DNA of 34,411 nucleotides from Acidobacteriota bacterium (GTDB lineage Bacteria; Acidobacteriota; Vicinamibacteria; Fen-336), in the NCBI GenBank assembly GCA_022340545.1, contig JAJDNV010000181.1, positions 1 to 34,411 of the forward strand, read 5' to 3'. The translations under genes were made by a program, and so were the position numbers. Within the stretch, counting starts at the first letter, position 1. The number at the start of each line of letters is the position of its first letter. The notes below the pieces were generated by a model. It made no database searches. It worked only from the letters and a program-made list of their open reading frames with translations, and had not been told where the DNA came from. Shown here in pieces: positions 1-9,911 of this stretch.

Positions 1-1622
<1,622 letters not shown>

Positions 1623-1774
1623 GGGCCGGTCATTCTGCCACAGCCGTGAGGCACAACGCCCTCATCGGGAGGCCAGGCGACGAGTGTGGCCGTGCCGGGG
1701 CGAGCGGGAACCCGGGTTCGAGCTTGGGAACCCGCCGGCCCTCACATCCGTAGAAAAAAGTGAAAGGCGGAAGC

Positions 1775-2107
1775 ATGGAAGCCCTGGTGGTGCTGTTGAT
1801 CGTGGGCGCCCTCATTCTGGTGCCGCTGCTCATCCTCGGGGCGCTCCTGAAGCTGGCCGTGGCCGTCATCCTCTTGCCCTTCAAGATCATAGGGGTGTTC
1901 TTCAAGGCCGTCTTCGGCATCCTCGGGGGGCTCCTCGGGGCGCTCGGGGCACTCGCGGGCCTCGTTCTCGGGGGCTTTGGGCTGGCCCTGGGCTTGCTCT
2001 TCGCGGTGCTCTTCGGCCTGATCCTGCCCCTCGCACCTCTCCTGCTGCTCGGTCTGGTCGTCTGGGTGGCTCTCAAGGCGGCGTCCCCGGCTCCCCGGAG
2101 CGCCTGA
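1775..2107 (+). CDS. Small Leu/Gly-rich multi-pass membrane protein, unknown function
   Basis: A 110-residue protein that is almost wholly hydrophobic, with three to four likely membrane helices rich in Leu, Gly and Val, and a short tail ending PAPRSA. I chose ATG 1775 because AAAGGCGG (1763-1770) sits at good distance; a GTG at 1760 is also in frame. I recognise no family motif. Low-complexity composition makes homology weak, but codon use and the ribosome-binding site support a real gene. It stands alone between ettA (divergent) and the desaturase, with about 110 bases before the latter. A function cannot be given; small proteins of this kind are often envelope or stress-related, which is only a guess. 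Confidence 0.6.
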   Translation: MEALVVLLIVGALILVPLLILGALLKLAVAVILLPFKIIGVFFKAVFGILGGLLGALGALAGLVLGGFGLALGLLFAVLFGLILPLAPLLLLGLVVWVALKAASPAPRSA

Positions 2108-2218
2108 GCGCTCCCCGTCCCGTCTGACGAAAGTCTGACATTCCGCCCGAAGCCACTCTGCTAGCCTCATCCTGACGTGGCGCTGGCCGGACCCTGCGCC
2201 CCCGATGGAGGAGATCCC

Positions 2219-3082
2219 TTGACGCTGACCTGGAACGGCCGTCGTTTCGACTGGGTGAACGTCGCGTATTTCGCGGCGATTCACGCGATCGCCCTCACCG
2301 CCCTCTGGCACTTCAGCTGGACGGGCCTGGGCCTGGCCCTGCTGGGCTGGTGGGTGTCGGGATCGCTCGGGATCTGCTTCACCTTCCACCGCCTCCTCAC
2401 GCACCGTGGATTCCGCGTCTCCAAGCCTCTCGAGTACCTGGGCACCGTGTTCGGGATGCTGGCGAGCGAGGGGGGAGCGATCTCCTGGGTGGCCATGCAC
2501 CGGATCCACCACGCCAAGTCGGACCAGCCCGGGCAGGACATCCACACGCCCAAGGACGGCTTCTGGTGGAGCCACATCGGGTGGATCGTGTGCGACATCG
2601 GGAGGAGCCGCCGCGAGATGGAGCGGCGTTACGCGCCGGAGCTCGTGGCCGACCCCGTGCACCGGCTTCTGAACCGCTTCCACCTCGTCCCGAACATCCT
2701 GGTCGGCCTCGCCCTCTTCGCCTGGGGTGGCTGGTCGTATGTCGTCTGGGGCGTCTTCGTGCGTCTCGTCATCACGCTCCACGGGACCTGGCTCGTGAAC
2801 TCCGCGACCCACGTCTGGGGATACCGCACCTGGAACACCAACGAGGACTCCCGCAACCTCTGGTGGGTCGGGCTCCTCGCCTGGGGTGAGGGTTGGCACA
2901 ACACACACCACGCCTTCCAGCGCTCGGCGCGCCACGGGCTCGAGTGGTGGGAGTTCGACGCGACCTGGCTGGTGATCCGCGCCCTGGCCTCGGTGGGCCT
3001 CGTCCGGGACGTTCACCTCCTCCCGAGGAACGCCGAGCGGTTCCGCATCCGCCGCGAAGAGCCCGAGGCGGCCGCCGCCTGA
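2219..3082 (+). CDS. Membrane fatty-acid (acyl-CoA/acyl-lipid) desaturase
   Basis: A 287-residue membrane-bound di-iron desaturase of the stearoyl-CoA delta-9 type. The three histidine boxes are HRLLTH (57-62), HRIHH (94-98) and HNTHH (227-231), the ligands of the two irons. Hydrophobic stretches surround residues 15-53 and about 155-190. It would insert a cis double bond into membrane acyl chains, using O2 and an external electron donor; no ferredoxin or reductase gene is adjacent. The start is TTG 2219, with GGAGGAG at 2207-2213 five bases upstream. A GTG at 2177 in the same frame would add 14 residues but has no ribosome-binding site. Regiospecificity cannot be read from the sequence. Confidence 0.9.
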   Translation: MTLTWNGRRFDWVNVAYFAAIHAIALTALWHFSWTGLGLALLGWWVSGSLGICFTFHRLLTHRGFRVSKPLEYLGTVFGMLASEGGAISWVAMHRIHHAKSDQPGQDIHTPKDGFWWSHIGWIVCDIGRSRREMERRYAPELVADPVHRLLNRFHLVPNILVGLALFAWGGWSYVVWGVFVRLVITLHGTWLVNSATHVWGYRTWNTNEDSRNLWWVGLLAWGEGWHNTHHAFQRSARHGLEWWEFDATWLVIRALASVGLVRDVHLLPRNAERFRIRREEPEAAAA

Positions 3083-3157
3083 ACGCCGCCCCGGTGAGGG
3101 GCCAGGCCAGGCGTCGCCTGCCTGTCCCTGCTAGAATCTCCTTACGGAGGACACACC

Positions 3158-3328
3158 ATGTTCGGACTCGGCATGCCGGAGCTCCTCGTCATCCTCGTCA
3201 TCCTGATCCTCATCTTCGGGACGTCTCGGCTCGCCAGCCTGGGCAAGGGCCTCGGCGAGGGCATCCGCAACTTCAAGAAGGGCATCAAGGACGAAGACGG
3301 GTCGGACGACGAGCCCAAAGCGTCGTGA
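3158..3328 (+). CDS. tatA: Twin-arginine translocase subunit TatA/TatE
   Basis: A 56-residue protein with one N-terminal membrane helix (about residues 8-21) preceded by GMPELLVI. The Phe-Gly hinge FGTSRL comes next, then an amphipathic helix ([16 protein letters not shown]) and an acidic tail. This is the standard TatA plan, which forms the pore-like oligomer exporting folded proteins. ATG 3158 is preceded by GGAGG (3146-3150). No tatB or tatC lies nearby; a lone tatA is common in lineages where TatA also does the TatB job. A TAGAAT box at 3132-3137 may be its -10 element. Confidence 0.92.
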   Translation: MFGLGMPELLVILVILILIFGTSRLASLGKGLGEGIRNFKKGIKDEDGSDDEPKAS

Positions 3329-3385
3329 CGGAGGGCCGGGTCCCCGGCCCGGTGGAAGCCTAGTCGTCCGGGCCGGGCTGGTCCG

Positions 3386-4336
3386 TCATGCCACCTCCAT
3401 CAGGTCGAGGCTGGCCATGGCATTGGGCCCCTCGCCGGTGGAGATGGTCGTGAGCACCTCGCCGTCCGCGAGGGCGATCACGTAGACCTTCTTCTCGAGC
3501 TCGCAGGAGACGAAGAGCAGCTCGCCGTCCGCCGACATCGTGATTCCCGCCGGCTGCCGGCCCACCGCGATCGTGCCGGTGACCGCCCGCGTGGCGGTGT
3601 CGGCAATCTGCACCGCGTCCTCATGGAACAGCGGGAAGGCGATGCGCCCGCCGTCGGGGGTGATCGCGATGCCCACCGGCCCCTGGCCCGTGTCGATGCG
3701 GCCCGTCGTCTCGATCTTGATCGCGTCGATGATCGACACCGCCGCGCTCTCGCGATTGACCACGTACAGGAGCGTCCCATCGGGAGAGAAGGCCATCCCC
3801 TCCGGCCGCTCGAGGACCTCCACGTGCCGCAGGACGACGCCCATCATGACGTCGACGGCGGTGAGCGTGCCCGAGCCGATGTTGGCGGTGAAGGCGGTGC
3901 GTCCGTCGGGTGACACCGTCACCTCATGGGGAATCTCCTGGCCGATGTCGACCACGTGGAAGAACGACTCGTCCTCCAGGCGATAGACGAGAAGCGTGCG
4001 TTGTGGCTCACACGTCACGAAGAGTCGTCCCCCGCGGTCGGCGGCGATCCCGTGGGGGCGGCTGAACTCTCCAGTGCCGAGCGTGCCGACGCGGGCACGG
4101 GCGCGAAGGTCGAAGATGGCGATCGTTCGACCTCCCTCTCCCTCCGACTCGACACCGGGAAGCCCGTACTCGCTGACGTAGGCGAGGCGTCGATCGGGAC
4201 CCAGGCACAGCTTGTGGGGGAACTCCGCCGTGGGCAGGCGAAACAGCTCGCGCCCGCTCGCGACGTCGTAGCAGCCGAGGGAGGCCTCGAGCCTGTGAAG
4301 AACGACGACCGCGCGACCGTCGAGTGGTGACGCCAA
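3386..4336 (-). CDS. YVTN-family beta-propeller repeat protein
   Basis: About 316 residues made of repeated 40-residue blades of the YVTN/lactonase-like type, for example SPDGTLLYVVNRESAAVSII, TPDGGRIAFPL and SADGELLFVSCE. They make one seven-bladed propeller. I prefer TTG 4336, with GGGAGG (4342-4347) five bases upstream. TTG 4360 in the same frame adds eight residues and has no clear site. No signal peptide is visible with either start, which is unusual because many YVTN proteins are exported. Catalytic residues of 6-phosphogluconolactonase cannot be assigned, so I do not call an enzyme; a binding or scaffold role is as likely. A good promoter sits upstream at 4406-4435. Confidence 0.82.
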   Translation of the reverse strand: MASPLDGRAVVVLHRLEASLGCYDVASGRELFRLPTAEFPHKLCLGPDRRLAYVSEYGLPGVESEGEGGRTIAIFDLRARARVGTLGTGEFSRPHGIAADRGGRLFVTCEPQRTLLVYRLEDESFFHVVDIGQEIPHEVTVSPDGRTAFTANIGSGTLTAVDVMMGVVLRHVEVLERPEGMAFSPDGTLLYVVNRESAAVSIIDAIKIETTGRIDTGQGPVGIAITPDGGRIAFPLFHEDAVQIADTATRAVTGTIAVGRQPAGITMSADGELLFVSCELEKKVYVIALADGEVLTTISTGEGPNAMASLDLMEVA

Positions 4337-4405
4337 TTCGCCCTCCCGCCCTGCGGGCAAGGAAGAAGCAGTCGCATCCCTCCGGCGAGGCCGGGGACCG
4401 GCCAG

Positions 4406-4435
4406 ACCCTAGCCCGCCCTCCCCGCCGTGGTCAA
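4406..4435 (-). promoter_or_regulatory. Sigma-70-like promoter for the YVTN propeller gene
   Basis: On the minus strand TTGACC (4435-4430), an 18-base spacer and TAGGGT (4411-4406) form a near-consensus -35/-10 pair. The pair lies 70-100 bases upstream of the preferred TTG start. It is the only clear two-box promoter I found in the window. Confidence 0.5.
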
Positions 4436-4494
4436 CACCCGGGCCGGTCCGGCGAGCCCGGTCGCGGGGGCCGGCGGAATCTGCCGCGGGACGG

Positions 4495-7400
4495 TCAGTG
4501 CCGAGTCGATCTCGCCTTGTCCGCGATGAACCGCTCGAGCTGCGGGTCCACCGGGGCCCCCGGGTCGAGCCGCTTGGCCCACGTGAGCGCCTCCCCGGCC
4601 TCGGCCCACTTGCCCTGGCGCGCGAGCACCGCCCCGAGGCGGAGCCAGGCGCTGACGTTGGCCGGCTCGCGCCGGAGCACCGCGCGGTGGGCCGACTCCG
4701 CGAGGAGGTAGTCCTGCCGGTCGATGGCAAGCTGCCCGAGCAGGTCCCAGGCCCGGACGTTTGTGGGATCCGTCTGCACCGCCAGCCGGAGACGACCCAG
4801 CGCCTCCGGCTGGTGCCCGCGCTCGAGCAGCAGCTCCGCCGCCCGGGTGTGGGCGGTGGCGTCTTCGGGGAGGGCGGCGGCGGCGGCGTCCAGGGCGGCC
4901 AGCGCCCTCTGCGGCTGCTCGGCCGCGAGATGGCGCTCGGCCAGGTCGCGATACAGAGCGGCGAGCTGCATGGGCGTAGCGGCGTCGCCGCCCGGGTGAC
5001 CCTTGAGGACGTCATGAGCGTCGCCGGCCGCCTCGCTCATGCCCGCGTACTGAGCGGAGGCGGCGCTGGCCGCATCCGCCGGCGTCATCACCGTGCGGCG
5101 CGGAGCCACGAGCTCGATGTAGGGATGGTCGTCGGTGTTGAGCGGCGTGGGAGACCCGAAGTCCTCACCCTCCTCGACCCAGTGTTCCATCTCGTCGCGT
5201 CCCATCGCCCAGGTCGCGGCGAGCGACAAGGGGTCGTGCAGCACCCGGGTGGCCCGCAAGTCCTCCCCCACCGCGGTCTCCCCCAGCACCCTCTCCAGAC
5301 GGGACCAGTCGAGGGCATGGGGCTCCCTGCTCCCCACCAGGAGCATGTCCGCGCCGAGGCTCTTCGTCCCGTCCGCGGTCGTGAACGGGGGCACCAGCCA
5401 AAGCGAGACGTGGGGGAAGACGGTGTAGAAGGTCTTCACCTCGACCCGCACGTCCGAGGCGTGGAGGTTGTAGTAGTGAAACCACTGTCCGAAGACCCCG
5501 TCGGGGGCGAGGCGGCCCAGCACCACCTCATAGAACTCCCGGGTGAACAGGTTCGACACCCCCGAGATCCAGGGGTTCGACGGCTCGGAGACGATCACGT
5601 CCCAGCTCTCGCGGGCCCGGAGCAGGTGGTTGCGCCCGTCGCGGAACGCAATGGAGAAGCGCGGGTCGTCGAGCAGCCCCCCGCCCAGCTCGGCGAAAAG
5701 TGGGGCCGCCTCGAAGACCGCCGGCTCGATCTCCGCGCACTCGATCGCCTCGACCGCGGGGTGGAGGGCCGCCGACGATGCCGTCGCGCCCGAACCCCAG
5801 CCGATGACGAGCACCCGGCGCGGCGAGGGGTGCAGCAGCATCGGAACGTGGGCGATGAACTTCTGCGTGAGCACGTCCTGGGGCCCGCTCCCGGCGTCGG
5901 TCTTTCCGTTCACGGAAAGGAAGCGCCGTCCGCCGGTCGTCTCCGAGACCGCCACGACCGCCTCGGAACCCTCCCTGTAGAAGACGAGCTGCCGCTGCTC
6001 GCGCAACCAGTCTCCGAGATCGAGAGCCGAGTCCAGCCGGTTGCGCCACTCGAGGCCGTAACGATGGACCCCCGAGGACATGAGCACGGGGTCCCACGGC
6101 GTCCACCAGGGCGCGGCCACGAAGAGCGCGACGGCCAGCGCCCCCGGCACGAGGCCCTTCGCGACCGGCCGCCACGCCGCGTTCTCGGCGAGGGCCCATG
6201 CCCCGCCTCCGAGCAGAAGGGCCGCGAATACGAGATACGGCGGCTGAAGCCCGAGTCGGGGGACGAGCACCAGATCGGCGGCGAGGGCCCCGGCGATCGC
6301 CCCCGCGGTGTTCCAGGCGTAGAGGCGGCCGGAGGCCTCCTGGGCGGAGCTGCGCCCGGCGTCGGCCAGGTGCATCAGCAGGGGGAACGTCAGTCCGAGC
6401 AACAGCGTCACCGGCAGCATCGTGCCGAGGCAGAGGATGAGGCCGGCCAGCTGGTGAGCCACGAACGAGACCGGGAGCATGTCGAGAGCGGCGAGGTAGA
6501 CGATGGGCAGGACGCCGATCAACCATTGCCCGACGAGCACGGCCGCCGCCGCGGTCGCAAACAGCAGGCCGACCGTCCGCCCCGGCCGGGTGATCCTCGC
6601 CCTCACCCGCCCGTAGAGCGCCGCGCCCCCGGCAATCCCGAGGAGGACGGCAAGGAGCATCAGGTTGAACGCGTAGACCGAGGAGCCGATCACCAGCGCG
6701 TACGAGCGGGTCCACAGGATCTCGATGCCGAAGGTCGCAGCTCCCGAGGCCACGGCGAGGCCAGCCACGAGATGGCCCGGATGCGCCGACTCTTTCGCGG
6801 AGGGCGACACGGTGGGCGTGACGACGGTCTCGACCCGCGCCTCCGACACTGCGGACGCGGCGAGCGCCCCGCTCATCCGGCGCCAGTGCAGTGCCAGCCC
6901 CCCGGCGAGCAGGCTGCCCACAGCCGCGGCCACGAGCGTCCCACGCACGCCCATCAGGGGAACGAGCAGGAACGGCCCCAGCGCCACCCCCGCCGCCCCG
7001 CCGAGAGTATTGAGCAGGTAGAGCCGCCCGAAGCTCGCCCGCACCGGTCGCCCCACCCGGGCCAGGGCCTCGACCGCGAGGGGGACGGTCATGCCGAGCA
7101 TCACCGTCGTCGGGAGAAGCACGACGGCGGCGAGGCCCACGCGCCCGGCCATCTCGACCACCCCTTCGAGCCCCGCCCGCGCGACGAGGATGCCGTAGGC
7201 CCAGGGGAGGGCCCGCAGCAGGGGCAGGGTCAGGAGCGCAGCCCCGCCGATGGCGAGCTCGACGAGGCCGTAGGCGCGCAGGGGGTCAGTGCTCGGTCGC
7301 CGCGCGGCGACGGCGCTGCCCAGCGCGAGGCCACCCATGAAGACGGCCAACACCATGGCCACCGCGTCCGTAGTGTTTCCGAAGATGAGCCCGAACGAGC

Positions 7401-7509
7401 GCATCCACAGCGACTCGTAGGAGAGGGCTGCCCCGCCGGAGACGGCGACGAGAAGAGGGAGCCCGCCCGCGACGCGCTCGGTCGGCGAGGGGCGGTTCGC
7501 GTCGGGCAT
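4495..7509 (-). CDS. Fused membrane transporter-like / spermidine-synthase-like / TPR protein
   Basis: A 1004-residue three-part protein. Residues about 15-490 hold some 12-14 membrane helices with the conserved SYESLWMRSF, MGGLALGS and GNTTDAV motifs of the N-terminal membrane part of fused spermidine synthases. Residues about 520-720 are a Rossmann methyltransferase/aminopropyltransferase fold: VIGWGSGATAS binds the nucleotide-type cosubstrate and SEPSNPWISG is characteristic of this family. Residues about 850-990 are TPR repeats (ALGRLRLAVQTDPTNVRAW and the following units). Polyamine synthesis is not shown: no speD or speA is nearby, and proteins of this class are mostly uncharacterised. 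It would sit in the inner membrane. ATG 7509 is close to the divergent NUDIX gene (43-base gap). Strong for the architecture, weak for the function. Confidence 0.85.
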   Translation of the reverse strand: MPDANRPSPTERVAGGLPLLVAVSGGAALSYESLWMRSFGLIFGNTTDAVAMVLAVFMGGLALGSAVAARRPSTDPLRAYGLVELAIGGAALLTLPLLRALPWAYGILVARAGLEGVVEMAGRVGLAAVVLLPTTVMLGMTVPLAVEALARVGRPVRASFGRLYLLNTLGGAAGVALGPFLLVPLMGVRGTLVAAAVGSLLAGGLALHWRRMSGALAASAVSEARVETVVTPTVSPSAKESAHPGHLVAGLAVASGAATFGIEILWTRSYALVIGSSVYAFNLMLLAVLLGIAGGAALYGRVRARITRPGRTVGLLFATAAAAVLVGQWLIGVLPIVYLAALDMLPVSFVAHQLAGLILCLGTMLPVTLLLGLTFPLLMHLADAGRSSAQEASGRLYAWNTAGAIAGALAADLVLVPRLGLQPPYLVFAALLLGGGAWALAENAAWRPVAKGLVPGALAVALFVAAPWWTPWDPVLMSSGVHRYGLEWRNRLDSALDLGDWLREQRQLVFYREGSEAVVAVSETTGGRRFLSVNGKTDAGSGPQDVLTQKFIAHVPMLLHPSPRRVLVIGWGSGATASSAALHPAVEAIECAEIEPAVFEAAPLFAELGGGLLDDPRFSIAFRDGRNHLLRARESWDVIVSEPSNPWISGVSNLFTREFYEVVLGRLAPDGVFGQWFHYYNLHASDVRVEVKTFYTVFPHVSLWLVPPFTTADGTKSLGADMLLVGSREPHALDWSRLERVLGETAVGEDLRATRVLHDPLSLAATWAMGRDEMEHWVEEGEDFGSPTPLNTDDHPYIELVAPRRTVMTPADAASAASAQYAGMSEAAGDAHDVLKGHPGGDAATPMQLAALYRDLAERHLAAEQPQRALAALDAAAAALPEDATAHTRAAELLLERGHQPEALGRLRLAVQTDPTNVRAWDLLGQLAIDRQDYLLAESAHRAVLRREPANVSAWLRLGAVLARQGKWAEAGEALTWAKRLDPGAPVDPQLERFIADKARSTRH

Positions 7510-7537
7510 CGGGTCGCCCGACTGTACCAGAACTGGC

Positions 7538-7543
7538 TAGAAT
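7538..7543 (+). promoter_or_regulatory. Possible -10 box (TAGAAT) of the NUDIX gene, nearly leaderless
   Basis: TAGAAT ends nine bases before the GTG start at 7553. There is no Shine-Dalgarno between the two, so transcription would begin at or very near the start codon. No -35 box is recognisable. The same box precedes tatA (3132-3137) and the kinase (14106-14111). Confidence 0.3.
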
Positions 7544-7552
7544 CCCGCGATC

Positions 7553-8161
7553 GTGCCTGCTCCGGCGCCGGACCCCATCGATGCCCTCGCCGAGACGCTG
7601 TCGAGTCACACCCCCGCCGACGAGGCGGAGGACCGGGACCGCGACCGCATCCTGACCTTCGTGCGGGGCCACCGGAACCCCTTCGACCGGAGGATCTCCG
7701 AGGGTCACCTCACCGGGAGCGCGATCGTCGTGTCGGCCTCGGGAGACCGGGTGCTCCTCCTGCACCATCGCAAGCTGGACCGCTGGCTCCAGCCGGGCGG
7801 CCACGCCGACCCGGGCGAGACGGCGGGCGAGACGGTCGCCCTTCGAGAGGCCTTCGAAGAGACGGGCCTGCGCGGCCTCGCACTCCACCCCACCGCACCC
7901 CGCCCCCTCGACGTCGACGTCCACGACATCCCGGCGCGGGGAGACGAGCCCGCCCATGAGCATCTGGATCTGCGGTACCTCGTCGTGGCCCCCGACGGGG
8001 CCGGGCTCTCGCCGCAGATCGAGGAGCTGCACTCCGTGCGGTGGGTCCGGTGGAACGAGATTGATGCCTTCGGACTGGACCACGGGCTCCGCCGGGCTCT
8101 CGAGAAGGTGCGGGTGGTGTTCGGGGAGTCGGGAGGGGGTCCGCGGGTGTCGTCCCCCTAG
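7553..8161 (+). CDS. NUDIX hydrolase
   Basis: A 202-residue protein with a Nudix box at about residues 82-106: GGHADPGE, then REAFEETGL. The box hydrolyses a nucleoside diphosphate linked to some other group, with Mg2+ held by the REAFEE glutamates. The lead-in HHRKLDRWLQPGGHAD is typical of one bacterial NUDIX subfamily of unknown substrate. By my count there are eight residues between the first box Glu and Arg-Glu, not seven. GTG 7553 fits the family start but has no ribosome-binding site. Its stop overlaps the stop of the convergent PilZ gene by four bases. Substrate unknown. Confidence 0.88.
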   Translation: MPAPAPDPIDALAETLSSHTPADEAEDRDRDRILTFVRGHRNPFDRRISEGHLTGSAIVVSASGDRVLLLHHRKLDRWLQPGGHADPGETAGETVALREAFEETGLRGLALHPTAPRPLDVDVHDIPARGDEPAHEHLDLRYLVVAPDGAGLSPQIEELHSVRWVRWNEIDAFGLDHGLRRALEKVRVVFGESGGGPRVSSP

Positions 8162-8568
8162 ACGAGACGGCTCATGGGCCCGCGCGCGACGTAGACTTGA
8201 AGCCGCTCGCGCACGTCGTCGTCGACGTCGAGGAATCGCACCGCCACCCCGCGCGGGTGGTCCGTCGACTCGTGTTCCGACTGCGCCACCCGGACGACCT
8301 CGGCCTGCAGCGTCATCTCGATGCGCTCGGGGACCATCAGCAGCCGAAGGCGGTGCGTGTCACCGACGGAGAGGGGAGCCCGTGTGGTCAGATAGGCGCC
8401 GGTCACGCTGACGTCGGCGAGACCGACGATGTGGGTGCGCTCGCCCACTTCGAGGATGGCCCCCCGGCCAAAAGGCAGCTTGCGCCGCAGGGCCCGGCGC
8501 CGCTCGACGTCGTCGTTGCCGTTCGAGCCGTTCCCGGTCAATCGGGTCTCAGCTTCGTCTCGCATCAT
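8158..8568 (-). CDS. PilZ domain protein, probable cyclic-di-GMP receptor
   Basis: A 136-residue single-domain protein. The c-di-GMP contact motifs of PilZ are present in order: an arginine-rich RRALRR stretch (24-29) and DVSVTG (52-57), matching RxxxR and D/NxSxxG. A beta-barrel ending in GVAVRFLDVDDD follows. Family members change conformation on binding c-di-GMP and act on motility, secretion or exopolysaccharide; no partner gene lies nearby. The ATG at 8568 (or 8565) follows GGAGGG at the right spacing, so the longer upstream reading is excluded. It is convergent with the NUDIX gene. Confidence 0.87.
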   Translation of the reverse strand: MMRDEAETRLTGNGSNGNDDVERRRALRRKLPFGRGAILEVGERTHIVGLADVSVTGAYLTTRAPLSVGDTHRLRLLMVPERIEMTLQAEVVRVAQSEHESTDHPRGVAVRFLDVDDDVRERLQVYVARGPMSRLV

Positions 8569-8926
8569 CGCCACCCTCCGTGCCCCGCCCCGCGGGCGGT
8601 CACGCTCCGCCTGGAACGACCCCACGACATCGAGTCCGGCCGCGAGCTTCGCACGAGCGCTCCAGCAGGAGCAACCCGGCCCCGGTGGGCCCGGCGCCAA
8701 GCCGCGCTGCAATCACGACGAGCGGGGCCAAGCCGCGCTGAGCCATCTTCGATCCCCTCCGTCCCCGAACTGGTGCAACGCGCAGGCCAGCGGGGGCGAA
8801 TCTGGGGTCAAGTGCTCAACACGCTGATGCGTAGAGACTTGAGGCGATCTGGTCGGGGATCCCCGATCATGGGCGAGACCGGAAATCGGACAGAGCGGGG
8901 TGACCGCCGAGGCCGGGGCTCCCGGG
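8569..8926. other. Gene-free gap between ribokinase and PilZ genes
   Basis: About 358 bases without a convincing gene. It holds the PilZ ribosome-binding site at its left end, a 14-base direct repeat (8696-8740) and a 14-base perfect palindrome TCGGGGATCCCCGA (8853-8866) just downstream of the ribokinase stop, possibly part of its terminator although no T-run follows. Reading frames crossing it lack family motifs and ribosome-binding sites. Confidence 0.5.
8696..8740. repeat. 14-base direct repeat pair
   Basis: The string GCCAAGCCGCGCTG occurs at 8696-8709 and again at 8727-8740, a 31-base period, in non-coding sequence upstream of the PilZ gene. It could be a pair of protein-binding sites or a local duplication; nothing in the sequence decides. 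Confidence 0.5.
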
Positions 8927-9853
8927 TCAGGACGGTCGCAAGCCCAGGAGGGCGTCGATCTCGGCTCGCCCCGGGGCCGACGGTTGCGCCCCGAGCTTCG
9001 TGACCGACAGCGCGGCAGCGGCATTCGCAAACGCGACGGCTTCGAGCAACGCCTGTCCCTCGACGAGGGCCACCGCGAGCGCACCACAGTGAACGTCGCC
9101 CGCGGCGGTGGTGTCCACCGGGTCCACCTCGAAGCCGCCGACGAGCCCCTGATGACCCTCCACTGCGACCCAGGCCCCCCGCGCGCCGAGGGTCAGGATC
9201 ACGATCTTCGGGCCTCGGGCAAGAAGCGCCCCCGCCGCCGCCTCGATCTCGGCGTCGGTCTTCACCGGGCGGCCGGTGAGGAACTCGGCCTCGGTCTCGT
9301 TCACCGCCAGGGCGCCGAGCCGGGCGAGCGAGGCGTCGCCGATGGGGCGGGCCGGGGCGAGGTTGAGCATCACCAGCTTGCCGAGGCTGGCGCCGAGATT
9401 GATCACGTGCTCGAGCGTTTCGGGAAGGATCTCGCACTGGGCGACCACGACCGCCGCCTCCTCGAGCGCACCCCGGGCCTGGTCCACGTGCGCGGGGGTG
9501 AGCCGGTAGTTGGCGCCGGGGGCCACCGAGATGCAGTTCTCGCCGCCGGCGTCGACCATGATGAGCGCGGTGCCGGAGGCGACGCCCTCCTCCCGGAAGA
9601 CGTGGCGGGTGTCGATGCCGTCCGCCTTCAGGTTGTCGGTCACCTGGCCGCCGTATGTGTCGTCGCCCACGCAGCTGACGAAGGCGACGTCGCCGCCGGC
9701 CCGGGCCGCGGCCACCGCCTGGTTCGCGCCCTTGCCCCCGAAAACCTGGGAGAACTCGGCCTCGGCGACCGTCTCCCCCGGTCTCGGCAGACGTTCCATC
9801 TTCATGATGAGGTCGATGTTGGAGCTTCCGACGACGGCCACCCTGCCTGCCAT
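8927..9853 (-). CDS. rbsK: Ribokinase (PfkB family)
   Basis: A 308-residue PfkB-family sugar kinase. GGKGANQ (39-45) is signature 1. DTTAAGD (247-253) is signature 2, with Asp253 the expected catalytic base and AAGD the anion hole. NSIDL-type N-terminal strand SSNIDLI and NLAPARP also match ribokinase rather than fructokinase or adenosine kinase. It phosphorylates the 5-hydroxyl of D-ribose (or a similar sugar) with ATP. ATG 9853 follows AGGAG at seven bases. It lies 58 bases downstream of a sugar permease on the same strand, so uptake and phosphorylation are probably co-transcribed. No ribose ABC transporter is present. Confidence 0.9.
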   Translation of the reverse strand: MAGRVAVVGSSNIDLIMKMERLPRPGETVAEAEFSQVFGGKGANQAVAAARAGGDVAFVSCVGDDTYGGQVTDNLKADGIDTRHVFREEGVASGTALIMVDAGGENCISVAPGANYRLTPAHVDQARGALEEAAVVVAQCEILPETLEHVINLGASLGKLVMLNLAPARPIGDASLARLGALAVNETEAEFLTGRPVKTDAEIEAAAGALLARGPKIVILTLGARGAWVAVEGHQGLVGGFEVDPVDTTAAGDVHCGALAVALVEGQALLEAVAFANAAAALSVTKLGAQPSAPGRAEIDALLGLRPS

Positions 9854-9864
9854 GAGCGATCTCC

Positions 9865-9900
9865 TAGCGTCCTGTCACCGAAGTCGTGTGTGTCCTCGCG
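9865..9900. repeat. Copy 1 of a dispersed intergenic motif
   Basis: Between the permease and the ribokinase the text CTAGCGTCCTGTCACCGAAG (9864-9883) and following bases closely match 18549-18568, downstream of the dCMP deaminase (CTAGTGTCCTGTCAGCGAAG). Both copies lie just outside a coding region and both are followed by a CG-rich stretch containing TCCTC. This may be a small dispersed repeat. Confidence 0.4.
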
Positions 9901-9911
9901 TCCTCGTACCA

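Noticed and set aside
4015-4377. Alternative ATG frame (MRLLLPCPQGG...) that might give the YVTN protein a signal peptide
   Set aside because: It is in a different frame from the propeller blades and becomes low-complexity; GGAGGG is only one base from the ATG. I see no frameshift signal.
4324-7959. Plus-strand open frame of 1211 codons
   Set aside because: It lies opposite the membrane/spermidine-synthase-like gene, is dominated by Arg, Gly, Pro and His, has no motif or ribosome-binding site, and is explained by high GC.
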